Below are positions 36,027 through 45,037 of a DNA stretch of 64,000 bases, piece by piece (the stretch's first letter is position 1; each line of letters starts with the position of its first letter). The stretch comes from Spirosoma sp. SC4-14 (GTDB lineage: Bacteria > Bacteroidota > Bacteroidia > Cytophagales > Spirosomataceae), in NCBI RefSeq assembly GCF_037201965.1, contig NZ_CP147518.1:6751001-6815000 (forward strand). Direction: 5' to 3'. The position numbers and the translations under genes were made by a program. A model generated the notes under the pieces. It was not told where the DNA came from and did not search any database. It saw only the letters and a program-made list of their open reading frames with translations.

Positions 36027-37688
36027 ATGAAAAAAAAAGTTCTCTTCCTCGCTGCCTGCCTGGGCAGTTTCTTTCTGGGTGCCTTTAGTACCGACGATGC
36101 CCAAAAACCAATAACGACCAGCATGACTGAAGTGGCAGCCCAGTTATTGGGCCTGACGTTCACTGCCGCCGAGCGCGATTCCATGCTCGACAATCTCAAT
36201 GGGTTTCGAACCGATTATGAAGCGCTCCGCAAAGTTGACCTTCCGAACGACATAGCTCCAGCCTTGTACTTTAATCCGCTTCCGGCCGGTTTCAAACTTC
36301 CAGCGGGTGCTTCATCATTTAACGCATCCCCTGTTGGTAAGGTCACTTTACCCGCGAACCGAAACGACCTGGCTTTCTACACCGTTGCGCAACTGGGCGA
36401 ACTGATTCGAACCCGACAAATTTCATCGGTTGAACTAACCCGGTTTTTCCTTGACCGGCTTAAAACCTATAATTCCAAACTCTTCTGCGTCATAACCCTT
36501 ACAGAAGAACTGGCACTTAAACAAGCTGCTCGGGCCGATGCCGAACTTCGAGCGGGTAACTATCGCGGTCCACTGCATGGTATTCCCTATGGAGCTAAGG
36601 ATTTGTTAAGCCAAAAAAATTATAAAACAACCTGGGGAGCAACTCCCTATAAGGAGCAGCAATTGAATCTCGATGCTACCGTTATCCAACGGCTCGACGA
36701 AGCAGGGGCCGTTTTATGCGTAAAAACGACACTCGGAGCACTGGCCATGGGCGATGTCTGGTTCGGGGGAAAAACCCGCAATCCCTGGAAGCCCGAAACA
36801 GGTTCTAGTGGCTCGTCGGCTGGTACGGCATCGGCTGTTTCAGCGGGTCTGTTGCCGTTCGGGATTGGCACCGAAACGCTGGGGTCTATCGTTTCGCCAT
36901 CCACCGTTTGCGGCACCACCGGACTGCGACCAACGTTTGGCCGGGTGAGTCGCCACGGTGCCATGGCGCTTAGCTGGAGCATGGATAAAATTGGGCCAAT
37001 TGCCCGCACAGTAGAAGATTGTGCGCTGGTTTTCAACGCCATATATGGGCCAGATGGTAATGATCTTACTGTGATTGATGCTCCTTTTCAATATAGCCCA
37101 TTAACTTCACTGAAAGGAATGCGGATTGGCTACGTAAAAAAAGCCTTTGAAAGTAATTATCCTACCAGAATGAACGATTCACTGACGCTCCAAACGCTCC
37201 GGCAGTTAGGAGCTGAGTTAGTCCCGTTCGATCTACCAACCAGTGTTCCAGCAAATCATATTTCGTTTTTGCTGGGTGTTGAAGCCGCTGCTGCTTTTGA
37301 TGAGCTAACCCGGTCGGGCAAAGACGATCTGTTGGTCCGTCAGCTCAAAAGTGCCTGGCCTAACAAATTCCGCTCGTCGCGATTCGTGCCAGCGGTTGAG
37401 TATATACAGGCAAATCGTGCCCGGACAAAACTCATCAATGAACTGGACGCAAGACTGAAGGCTGCCAGGATTGATGTTTATGTTAGCCCAGCTTATGCGG
37501 GTGGCAACCTAACACTTACAAACTTAACCGGCAACCCTTGCGTGGTATTGCCTAATGGTTTTAACCAGCAGAATACGCCCAGCAGCATTACGTTTATGGG
37601 ACAATTGTTCGAAGAGGGTAAAGTACTGGCCGTAGCCAAAGCCTATCAGGATGCTACCGACTGGCATAAGAAGCACCCAACCTTGTAA
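36027..37688 (+). CDS. Exported amidase (amidase signature family)
   Basis: About 553 residues from the ATG at 36027, which gives a signal peptide (MKKKVLFLAACLGSFFLGAF); the upstream in-frame ATG at 36003 adds eight residues before it. The Ser-cisSer-Lys triad is present: Lys191 (GAKDLL), Ser260/261 (TGSSGSS) and Ser287 (ETLGSIVSPS). It hydrolyses amides in the periplasm; the natural substrate is unknown. About 100 residues precede the amidase core, longer than GatA. It is unrelated in role to the gatA gene at 25952. Confidence 0.9.
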   Translation: MKKKVLFLAACLGSFFLGAFSTDDAQKPITTSMTEVAAQLLGLTFTAAERDSMLDNLNGFRTDYEALRKVDLPNDIAPALYFNPLPAGFKLPAGASSFNASPVGKVTLPANRNDLAFYTVAQLGELIRTRQISSVELTRFFLDRLKTYNSKLFCVITLTEELALKQAARADAELRAGNYRGPLHGIPYGAKDLLSQKNYKTTWGATPYKEQQLNLDATVIQRLDEAGAVLCVKTTLGALAMGDVWFGGKTRNPWKPETGSSGSSAGTASAVSAGLLPFGIGTETLGSIVSPSTVCGTTGLRPTFGRVSRHGAMALSWSMDKIGPIARTVEDCALVFNAIYGPDGNDLTVIDAPFQYSPLTSLKGMRIGYVKKAFESNYPTRMNDSLTLQTLRQLGAELVPFDLPTSVPANHISFLLGVEAAAAFDELTRSGKDDLLVRQLKSAWPNKFRSSRFVPAVEYIQANRARTKLINELDARLKAARIDVYVSPAYAGGNLTLTNLTGNPCVVLPNGFNQQNTPSSITFMGQLFEEGKVLAVAKAYQDATDWHKKHPTL

Positions 37689-37765
37689 GCAATTAGCCAA
37701 TAGTCCGCTGCAAACTTTTCCAGAAACAGCCAGTTTACCAGAAAAACGGTAAACAACACAACGTT

Positions 37766-38338
37766 ATGAGAAAAGTGCTGATGTTAGCCAGTTTACTGGC
37801 AGTGATTTATGCGTGTTCGCCACGGGTAACTGTCGATAAGAACAACCGGGTCGATTTCAGTAAATACAAAACCTATGCCTGGATGGACTCCGACGTTAAG
37901 GCGGGTCAAAACCCTGTTTATTATAACTCGCTAGCCACTGAAAGCGTCGAAAATACGATGAATGGCGTGCTGTCCAATAAAGGACTTCAGGAGGTTAACG
38001 CCAACCCTGATCTGCTGATCGGTTACCATTTTTTTGTGGAAGATAAAACCCGTACGGTAGCCGCTCCGTCGTCTCCAATCTATGGTCCATATATGGGTTG
38101 GGGCCGCTGGGGATGGCGAGGATGGATGCCTGGCTGGTGGGGCTGGGGTGGCCAGCAATACGTTCAGCAACAGTATAAAGCCGGAACTCTTGTTGTCGAC
38201 ATGGTCGATACCCGCACCCATAAACTGGTATGGCGCGGATCGGTAGAAGATGCCTTGATTGACCCAACCCGCATAACCGCTCACTTAACCCGCGAAGTGC
38301 AGCGAATTGTTGAAAAATATCCCGATCAAAAAAGTTAA
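37766..38338 (+). CDS. DUF4136 lipoprotein with Trp/Gly-rich insert
   Basis: A 190-residue lipoprotein (lipobox VIYACS, Cys17). The DUF4136 pattern is clear: DFSKYKTYAWMD near the start and GTLVVDMVDTRTHKLVWRGSVED near the end. Between them, residues 109-130 form a run with seven Trp and many Gly. The family is exported and of unknown function. It is followed by a 62-base palindrome. Confidence 0.85.
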   Translation: MRKVLMLASLLAVIYACSPRVTVDKNNRVDFSKYKTYAWMDSDVKAGQNPVYYNSLATESVENTMNGVLSNKGLQEVNANPDLLIGYHFFVEDKTRTVAAPSSPIYGPYMGWGRWGWRGWMPGWWGWGGQQYVQQQYKAGTLVVDMVDTRTHKLVWRGSVEDALIDPTRITAHLTREVQRIVEKYPDQKS

Positions 38339-38347
38339 GTGCACAAC

Positions 38348-38409
38348 TTAAACCCGTGTATGCCTATTACCAACTCAATTGAGTTGGTAATAGGCATACA
38401 CGGGTTTAA
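38348..38409 (+). terminator. 62-base perfect palindrome after the DUF4136 gene
   Basis: A gap-free perfect palindrome, 31 bases each side of centre 38378/38379, from TTAAACCCG to CGGGTTTAA. In RNA it would make a hairpin with almost no loop. The remaining gap to 38586 is AT-rich and holds no gene. Confidence 0.75.
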
Positions 38410-38586
38410 AGAGCAATTGCTGACCTATCAGCCCGAATTCATCAAAACACCGGGCAGGTATAATCTATAATCCCAAACCGACCTAAATACCTCCCCAAGG
38501 ATGCTTTAAATAAAAAAAACTCTCAAAATAGTTATTTATTCACAATTCACCGTCTAATGAGCTGCACACTTAAACAAATTATACCA

Positions 38587-39987
38587 ATGGCAGTAAATCT
38601 CTTAGACTTAGCGAAAGCTTACCTTACAAATACTGTTGTGAATCAGGTGAGTAACCATCTTGGCGAAAGCACAACCCAAACCCAAACAGCGCTAAACAGC
38701 GTGCTCCCCGCTGTGCTGGGCGGTATTATTCAGAAAGCATCGGAACCCGGAGGCCCGTCGACAATTATGAACCTGATTGGGCAGCTCACCACACCTAATC
38801 GTAACACAGGCGAAGTAATTGGGTCAACAAATGGTGTACTCGGTCAGCTCGACGACCTGATTAATGGCAAAAGTGGCCAGTTTTCCAGCCTCCTTTCTGT
38901 TGGCTCAGACCTTGTTTCCAGCCTGTTTGGCAACAAAGCAGCCTCTATTGCCGAAGCCATATCCAGCTTTAGTGGCGTAAAGCAATCGTCGGCATCGTCG
39001 CTAATGAGCCTGGTTAGCCCAATCCTGCTAAGTTTAATAGGTAAAAAAATGACTGACGATGGCAGCGGTCCCGTTGGTCTAACCAACTTACTGAATAGCC
39101 AGGCCCCTCTTGTTGAGGCTGCTGTTCCATCGGGTTTGGCTTCGCTACTCAGCACTATTCCCGGACTGGGCCTTTTAGGTGGACTGGGTGCCAAACTGTC
39201 GAACATGACCTCGGCTGCCAGAGAGTCAACGGCTACTTACAAACCGTCGTCAGTCCCCATTTATAACGACGATGATGACAATCGAGGCAACGGAAATCGC
39301 TGGCTACCCTGGCTTTTATTGGCACTTGGCGCATTAGCTCTATTCTTTGTGCTGCGGTCCTGCCAAAAAGATAGTACCACTACAACATCGTCGGCCGAAA
39401 ACAGCATGGGGGCAACGGTCGATAGTACTGCTTCTGATGTTTCGGCAGCGACCGATAGCCTTGGTAGTGCTGTTGGTGCAGCTATCGATTCTGCCGAACA
39501 AGAACTTGCAGAAGCTACCGCCAAACTCGGATCGTTCTTCAAACACAAGTTGCCATCGGGTGTTGAGCTTAACATTCCAGAGCTCGGTATCGAAAATAAG
39601 CTGATTCAGTTTATTGAAGACAAGAATAAACCCGTCGATAAAACAACCTGGTTCAACTTCGATCGCTTACTATTCGACACGGGCAAAGCCACGCTTAAGC
39701 CATCGTCGCATGAGCAGTTGATCAATATGGTTGAGATTTTAAAAGCTTATCCACAGGTAGACCTTAAATTGGGTGGTTATACCGACAATACTGGTAGCGC
39801 TGTAGTCAATAAGAAATTATCGCAGGATCGGGCCGATGCCGTAAAATCCGAACTGGTTAAGCGAGGTATTGCAGCCTCCCGGCTGGATGCAGAAGGTTAT
39901 GGCCAGGAGCACCCGGTCGCTTCGAATGCAACCGCTGAGGGTCGCGCCCAAAACCGCCGGATTGCCGTGCGCGTGACGAAGAAGTAA
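38587..39987 (+). CDS. DUF937-OmpA fusion protein
   Basis: About 466 residues from the ATG at 38587 (MAVNLLDLAKAYLTNTVV); an ATG at 38557 adds ten residues of no evident value. The N-terminal 170 residues match DUF937 (YidB-like helical repeats: LNSVLPAVLGGIIQKAS, LMSLVSPILLSLIGKKM). A membrane helix (WLPWLLLALGALALFFVL) follows at about 245, then a Ser/Ala/Thr linker, and a C-terminal OmpA domain that binds peptidoglycan (LLFDTGKATLKPSS, GYTDNTGS, LSQDRADAVKSELVKRGI, NRRIAVRV). The DUF937 part faces the cytoplasm if topology is simple, tying an inner-membrane protein to the wall. There is no signal peptide. Confidence 0.88.
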   Translation: MAVNLLDLAKAYLTNTVVNQVSNHLGESTTQTQTALNSVLPAVLGGIIQKASEPGGPSTIMNLIGQLTTPNRNTGEVIGSTNGVLGQLDDLINGKSGQFSSLLSVGSDLVSSLFGNKAASIAEAISSFSGVKQSSASSLMSLVSPILLSLIGKKMTDDGSGPVGLTNLLNSQAPLVEAAVPSGLASLLSTIPGLGLLGGLGAKLSNMTSAARESTATYKPSSVPIYNDDDDNRGNGNRWLPWLLLALGALALFFVLRSCQKDSTTTTSSAENSMGATVDSTASDVSAATDSLGSAVGAAIDSAEQELAEATAKLGSFFKHKLPSGVELNIPELGIENKLIQFIEDKNKPVDKTTWFNFDRLLFDTGKATLKPSSHEQLINMVEILKAYPQVDLKLGGYTDNTGSAVVNKKLSQDRADAVKSELVKRGIAASRLDAEGYGQEHPVASNATAEGRAQNRRIAVRVTKK

Positions 39988-40006
39988 GCTTCGCTTACCG
40001 TTTATG

Positions 40007-40073
40007 GTTTAGTGTTTATGGCTACTCTGCTCATTTGGAAACTTCCTGGGCGGAACAACCATAAACACTAAAC
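40007..40073. terminator. Bidirectional word-repeat hairpin
   Basis: Perfect 15-bp arms GTTTAGTGTTTATGG (40007-40021) and its complement (40059-40073), followed by TTTTTTTT on the plus side, between convergent genes. Confidence 0.75.
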
Positions 40074-40079
40074 TTTTTT

Positions 40080-40976
40080 TTACCACAACTTGTCCGGGTA
40101 TTTGCCATCGTTATGCAGTTGCTGCAATGCCGCCTGCACAATGGGTTTATCTTCCGGGTACGTGACTCCAAACCACTCTGACCGGCTTCGGAACACTTTA
40201 CAATGCCCCAGGTCGGTCTGGATCAGATTCGTCATTACGGTCGGAATATAAAATTCGGCCTTAGGCGAGTTGATGTTGGCAATAGCGTAGCTTTCAAACT
40301 GGTGCTGCACCAGCGGAAATACCGAAGGCTTAAAACCCCAAAAATTCATGGAAACAGGCGTTTCGGGCGCTAAAGGCGTCAGACCATCAGCTTCTTCATA
40401 CACAATCCGGCCTTCTTTCTCATAAATTTTTGTCCGTTCGATTACCGTTGTCAGATTGCCGTTTTCGTTTACGGTACATACTCCCCGCGATACCGAACCG
40501 TTTTCTGATAAGGTTTTCTTCACCTCATAGCCAACCATTGCCTGCAGTTGGTCGTCAGTATCGTTTTTCAGGAAATCGCCGATTAACTGAAAAGCCTCGA
40601 AGCCGTAGAAATCATCGGCATTGATCACAGCAAAAGGCGTTTTTGTATGATCTTTGGCGCAAAGCATGGCATGGCCCGTTCCCCAGGGTTTCGACCGACG
40701 CACCTCGCCCGCTTCTTCAGGTACATAGGAATCCAGCCGCTGAATGGCATAATCAACGTCTATTTTACCGGCTAATTTCTCGCCAAATACGTCGTCAAAA
40801 TCGGCACGTAGTTCTTCACGAATAATAAACACTACTTTGCCAAAACCAGCCCGAATAGCATCAAAGAGCGAATAGTCGATAATGGTCTCACCATTGGGTC
40901 CAAACTTATCGAGTTGTTTTACGCCACCATAACGGCTACCCATACCAGCCGCCAGGATTAAAAGGGTAGGTTGCAT
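40080..40976 (-). CDS. Sugar-phosphate nucleotidyltransferase family protein
   Basis: A 298-residue NTP_transferase. The N-terminus LLILAAGMGSRYGGVKQLDKFGPNGETIIDYS holds the GxGxRxG-type nucleotide loop, and VINADDFYGFEAF carries the metal-binding Asp. Such enzymes join NTP and a sugar-1-phosphate to give an NDP-sugar. The exact sugar is not clear, as this branch (GAGMGSRYGG with long C-terminus) differs from RmlA and GalU. It is a single gene sharing a terminator with the OmpA gene. Confidence 0.85.
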   Translation of the reverse strand: MQPTLLILAAGMGSRYGGVKQLDKFGPNGETIIDYSLFDAIRAGFGKVVFIIREELRADFDDVFGEKLAGKIDVDYAIQRLDSYVPEEAGEVRRSKPWGTGHAMLCAKDHTKTPFAVINADDFYGFEAFQLIGDFLKNDTDDQLQAMVGYEVKKTLSENGSVSRGVCTVNENGNLTTVIERTKIYEKEGRIVYEEADGLTPLAPETPVSMNFWGFKPSVFPLVQHQFESYAIANINSPKAEFYIPTVMTNLIQTDLGHCKVFRSRSEWFGVTYPEDKPIVQAALQQLHNDGKYPDKLW

Positions 40977-41109
40977 TCTTCTTAAGTTATTAGTCAGTAG
41001 TTAATTCTCTTCAGTCGGTTCCAAAATTAGGTAAAAGGTTTTCGGCTACCTATACAAAGGACTTCTACATTTATTTTATCCATCCAATCAACTTATAAGA
41101 AAATTTTTT

Positions 41110-41181
41110 CTAAACAATATGCAATTTATGTTGTTTAGTAGTATAATTGTATGTAAAACAATAGTTGTTTAGACAATTATA
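41110..41181. promoter_or_regulatory. Putative operator array upstream of hmgA
   Basis: CTAAACAA (41110-41117) faces TTGTTTAG (41131-41138); AAACAATAGTTGTTT (41156-41170) is palindromic and runs into a third TTGTTTAG (41165-41172); TATAATTGT (41142-41150) and ACAATTATA (41173-41181) pair outside it. Repeated half-sites in the 282-base leader of the catabolic cluster suit a dimeric regulator, most simply the MarR protein encoded at 44586. The link is inferred. Confidence 0.5.
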
Positions 41182-41258
41182 ATTCTTCATCAATAAAAAC
41201 ACGATCAATCCGGGTCGGTATCAACAGCATAACCGGTTCGTTTGGTTGTCTGAGGATT

Positions 41259-42422
41259 ATGCCATTCTATTATTCACTTGGTCGCATTCCGCAGAAACGG
41301 CATACTCAATTCGAGAAGCCAGATGCCGCAGGGCTGTATTATGAGCAGTTGTTTGGTACCATTGGTTTTGAGGGAATGTCGTCGTTGTTATACCATGTTC
41401 ACCGCCCAACAATGGTACGCGAAGTGCGCGAAAGCGTGGACATGAGCCCCAAAATTGCCGTCGATAAAAATATGCTGTCGCGGAAACTCATTGGCTTTTC
41501 GATACCGACCGCCAACGACTATCTGACGAGCCGGATACCCCTACTGGTCAATAACGACTTGATTTTTGGGCTTGCGGCCCCACAGCAATCGCTATCCAAC
41601 TATTTTTATAAGAATGCCGATTCCGATGAAATGCTGTTTATTCACCGCGGGTCGGGTCGGCTACGAACCCTGTTTGGAACAATACCATTCCAATATGGCG
41701 ACTATCTGATTATTCCGCGTGGAACTATTTACCAGATCGAATTCGATTCTACCGACAATCGGCTGCTGTATGTTGAGTCGCACTCGCCAATTTATACGCC
41801 CAGGCGGTATCGGAATCAGTTTGGTCAGTTGCTGGAACACTCGCCTTATTGCGAACGCGACATCATCCGGCCCGGCTCACTGGAAACGCATGACGAAACC
41901 GGTGATTTCCTGATCAAAATTAAAAAACAGGGCGCTCTGCATTCGCTGGTTTATGCCAGCCATCCGTTCGATGTAGTGGGCTGGGACGGATACAACTTTC
42001 CGTATGGCTTCTCGATTTTCAATTTTGAACCCATAACGGGCCGCGTCCATCAGCCACCACCCGTCCACCAAACCTTCCAGACCGATTCGTTTGTCGTCTG
42101 TTCGTTTGTGCCCCGCTTGTTCGATTATCACCCAAAGGCTATTCCTGCCCCTTATAACCACTCGAATATCGACTCCGACGAGGTCATATATTATGTCGAC
42201 GGTGATTTTATGTCGCGCAATGATATTGCCGCCGGGCATATTACCCTGCATCCCGGCGGTATTCCACACGGCCCGGCACCGGGTGCAATGGAGCGCAGCA
42301 TTGGCAAAAAAGAAACGCAGGAGTACGCTGTCATGGTCGATACGTTTCGTCCGCTGATGCTAACCGAACAGGCTTTGCAGATTGACGACGGCAACTACTA
42401 CAAATCGTGGTTAGCGTTGTAA
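41259..42422 (+). CDS. hmgA: Homogentisate 1,2-dioxygenase
   Basis: A 387-residue Fe(II) ring-cleaving dioxygenase of the cupin fold that turns homogentisate into maleylacetoacetate. Recognisable segments are YFYKNADSDEMLFIHRGSGRLRT, GDYLIIPRGTIYQIEF, the iron-site region YNHSNIDSDEVIYYVDG (Glu and His ligands) and ITLHPGGIPHGPAPGAMERSIG. It is somewhat shorter than the 430-450 residues of proteobacterial forms, as in other Bacteroidota. First gene of the Phe/Tyr degradation cluster, 31 bases before hppD. Confidence 0.95.
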   Translation: MPFYYSLGRIPQKRHTQFEKPDAAGLYYEQLFGTIGFEGMSSLLYHVHRPTMVREVRESVDMSPKIAVDKNMLSRKLIGFSIPTANDYLTSRIPLLVNNDLIFGLAAPQQSLSNYFYKNADSDEMLFIHRGSGRLRTLFGTIPFQYGDYLIIPRGTIYQIEFDSTDNRLLYVESHSPIYTPRRYRNQFGQLLEHSPYCERDIIRPGSLETHDETGDFLIKIKKQGALHSLVYASHPFDVVGWDGYNFPYGFSIFNFEPITGRVHQPPPVHQTFQTDSFVVCSFVPRLFDYHPKAIPAPYNHSNIDSDEVIYYVDGDFMSRNDIAAGHITLHPGGIPHGPAPGAMERSIGKKETQEYAVMVDTFRPLMLTEQALQIDDGNYYKSWLAL

Positions 42423-42453
42423 CGATCAGCGTTCACCTTATCAACAAACAACA

Positions 42454-43590
42454 ATGGAAGCAATAGAAACCCTGGAAGATCAACCAACGGCCTCAGAGCA
42501 GGCCGATTTTTTGCCACTCAACGGTACTGATTATATTGAACTGTATGTTGGCAATGCCCGACAGGCCGCCCACTATTACCAGACAGCCTTTGGTTTTCAG
42601 CCGATCGCTCACGCTGGCTTGGCTACTGGCCTGAAAGACCGGGAGTCCTATGTATTGAAACAGGGGAAAATCCGGATTGTGCTTACCTCTCCCCTGCACA
42701 GCGACACAGACATTGGGCGGCATATCGATCGGCATGGCGATGGCGTACGGGTTGTAGCTTTATGGGTCAATGATGCCGCCCGCGCCTTCTACGAAACAGT
42801 TCGGCGCGGTGCCACGCCGTTTATTGAACCGACCTATGAGCACGATGAACATGGCTATGTGGTCCGCTCAGGCATATGCACTTATGGCGACACAGTTCAT
42901 GTATTTGTTGAGCGAGAAGCCTACGACGGTGTGTTTTTGCCAGGCTACGCGCCCTGGACACCCGATTATCAACCTACCGATGTCGGGTTAAAATACATCG
43001 ATCATATGGTTGGCAATGTAGGCTGGCATGAAATGAACATCTGGATGAATTTTTACCACGATGTAATGGGTTTTCAGCAACTGGTTTCGTTTGACGATAA
43101 AGATATTTCGACTGAGTATACGGCGCTAATGAGTAAGGTGATGAGCAACGGCAACGGTCGTGTAAAATTCCCGATCAATGAACCGGCCGAAGGAAAGAAA
43201 AAATCGCAGATCGAAGAATACCTCGATTTCTACGGCGGCCCCGGCGTTCAGCATATTGCCGTAGCTACCGATCATATTGTTGAAACTGTTCTGGCGCTGC
43301 GCGATCGGGGTGTCGAATTTCTGAGTGTACCCGAAACCTATTACGACCAGCTTGCCGAACGGGTTGGCGCAATCGATGAGTCCATTGATCAATTGCGCCA
43401 ACTAGGCATTCTGGTCGACCGCGACGACGAAGGCTATCTGCTTCAGATTTTCACCAAACCGGTTTGCCCTCGTCCTACTCTCTTCTTCGAAATTATTCAG
43501 CGGAAGGGAGCCCGCTCGTTCGGGAAAGGTAATTTCAAAGCCCTGTTCGAAGCCATCGAACGGGAACAGGCATTAAGGGGAACACTTTAA
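42454..43590 (+). CDS. hppD: 4-hydroxyphenylpyruvate dioxygenase
   Basis: A 378-residue Fe(II) enzyme converting 4-hydroxyphenylpyruvate to homogentisate. The two vicinal-oxygen-chelate halves are visible, and the three iron ligands lie in standard motifs: His184 (IDHMVGN), His267 (VQHIAVAT) and Glu346 (FFEIIQR). The C-terminal GKGNFKALFEAIEREQ is the conserved lid helix. It follows hmgA by 31 bases and feeds it substrate. Confidence 0.97.
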   Translation: MEAIETLEDQPTASEQADFLPLNGTDYIELYVGNARQAAHYYQTAFGFQPIAHAGLATGLKDRESYVLKQGKIRIVLTSPLHSDTDIGRHIDRHGDGVRVVALWVNDAARAFYETVRRGATPFIEPTYEHDEHGYVVRSGICTYGDTVHVFVEREAYDGVFLPGYAPWTPDYQPTDVGLKYIDHMVGNVGWHEMNIWMNFYHDVMGFQQLVSFDDKDISTEYTALMSKVMSNGNGRVKFPINEPAEGKKKSQIEEYLDFYGGPGVQHIAVATDHIVETVLALRDRGVEFLSVPETYYDQLAERVGAIDESIDQLRQLGILVDRDDEGYLLQIFTKPVCPRPTLFFEIIQRKGARSFGKGNFKALFEAIEREQALRGTL

Positions 43591-43685
43591 TTAATGATTG
43601 AATTACGCTCCGCCGTTGCGGTTGAATTAGGGGTCTCTTGACTGGATGAATCTTCAGGCGAAGCTTATTCAATCACTCATTTGCC

Positions 43686-44423
43686 ATGAACCAATCTTAT
43701 TCACAATATACAGCCGACGACCAGGCCGTTTGGCAACTTCTGTTCGAACGGCAGATGGCACAATTACCGGGGAAAGCCAGCCAGGCGTATCTCGACGGGA
43801 TTGTGGCAACCGGCTTTCGGGCCGATCGGATTCCTGATTTTGAACGGGATTTAAATCCGCGTTTGCAGCAACTGACGGGCTGGCGGGTTTCGGCCGTTGA
43901 AGGATTGATTCCCAATCGGGCGTTTTTTGATCTGATGGCCAACCGAAACTTTCCGGCAACAACCTGGCTTCGTCGGCGCAATCAACTCGATTATTTGCCC
44001 GAACCCGATATGTTTCATGATACCTTCGGGCATGTTCCGATGCTGTCGAATCAGGCATTCTGTGACTTTCTGGCATCGCTCAGCCGAATTGCGCTTCGTT
44101 TTGTTGATCACGAACCAGCCATTGACATGATTTCGCGGTTGTATTGGTATACGGTCGAATTCGGTCTGATTGAAGAATCTGAAGAATTACGGATCTATGG
44201 TGGCGGAATTTTGTCGTCGGTTGGCGAAACAACCTACAGTCTGTATAGCCCACATCCGCGTCGGTTGCCTTATAATGTAAGCAAACTCCTGCAAACGCCC
44301 TATGTAATCGATCATTTTCAGGAGCAATATTTCGTCATTCAATCGTTCGAGCAACTGTATCATTCCGTACCCGAAATTGAAGCAACTCTGGAAGAACTAC
44401 TAACAGAACTCTGGCATGATTAA
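43686..44423 (+). CDS. phhA: Phenylalanine 4-monooxygenase
   Basis: A 245-residue pterin-dependent hydroxylase making tyrosine from phenylalanine. The iron ligands are His111 and His116 (MFHDTFGHVPM) and Glu158 (YTVEFGLIEE). It is a catalytic domain only, with no ACT regulatory domain, as in bacteria generally. It follows hppD in the cluster after a 95-base gap. A pterin carbinolamine dehydratase is not seen nearby. Confidence 0.96.
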   Translation: MNQSYSQYTADDQAVWQLLFERQMAQLPGKASQAYLDGIVATGFRADRIPDFERDLNPRLQQLTGWRVSAVEGLIPNRAFFDLMANRNFPATTWLRRRNQLDYLPEPDMFHDTFGHVPMLSNQAFCDFLASLSRIALRFVDHEPAIDMISRLYWYTVEFGLIEESEELRIYGGGILSSVGETTYSLYSPHPRRLPYNVSKLLQTPYVIDHFQEQYFVIQSFEQLYHSVPEIEATLEELLTELWHD

Positions 44424-44585
44424 AGTGCATCGCTTCTTCTCAGAAGCTTATTCTGTCGGATGGCCGAAGCAACCGTGCCACAGTTCTGTTAACAATGGCC
44501 ACAAATAGCCATAGTTTATTAATTTTAGTGCTCCCAACCTACATCGGAGCAGCCAAACGCTCCCCTCAGCCGCTGGGAGGTTTCT

Positions 44586-45023
44586 ATGACGCATCCTTCA
44601 GATACACGGGCCTACTTCTTTAAGATTGATACGACTATCAAAAAAATTCGCAATGCGCTTCAGAAGCAATTTAACGATGCCGACTTTGGACTAACTGTAG
44701 ATCAATGGGTTGTTATCGATCACCTCTACCGAAATCCGGGCATCAGCCAGAATACCATTTCGGAAATGACAACTAAAGATGCACCAACGGTTACGCGAAT
44801 CATTGATTTGCTTTCGCAAAAAGGGTTGGCCGAACGCCGAATGGCCGATAACGACCGCCGGAAATTTCTGGTGTATCTGACCGAAGCAGGCGAAGCAAAA
44901 CATCAGGAAGTACTCCCAATCGTGTCGGCCATGCGTCGCAAAGGCTGGGGCGATCTAAGCGAAGAAGATTATCAACATTTTGTCAGGATAATGGATTCTA
45001 TCTACAGCAATATCAGCGAGTAG
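44586..45023 (+). CDS. MarR family transcriptional regulator
   Basis: A 145-residue winged-helix regulator: DQWVVIDHLYRNPGISQNTISEMTTKDAPTVTRIIDLLSQKGLAERR (helix-turn-helix about 38-84) and the wing DNDRRKFLVYLTEAG. It lies between phhA and fahA, 14 bases before the latter, so it is probably the local regulator of the cluster and answers to an aromatic intermediate such as homogentisate. The ligand is inferred from relatives such as HmgR-type systems, not seen. Confidence 0.9.
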   Translation: MTHPSDTRAYFFKIDTTIKKIRNALQKQFNDADFGLTVDQWVVIDHLYRNPGISQNTISEMTTKDAPTVTRIIDLLSQKGLAERRMADNDRRKFLVYLTEAGEAKHQEVLPIVSAMRRKGWGDLSEEDYQHFVRIMDSIYSNISE

Positions 45024-45037
45024 TAGCCCCTTTCCTT

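Noticed and set aside
38348-38409. Phage or integrase attachment site at the 62-base palindrome
   Set aside because: No integrase, tRNA or flanking duplication is present.
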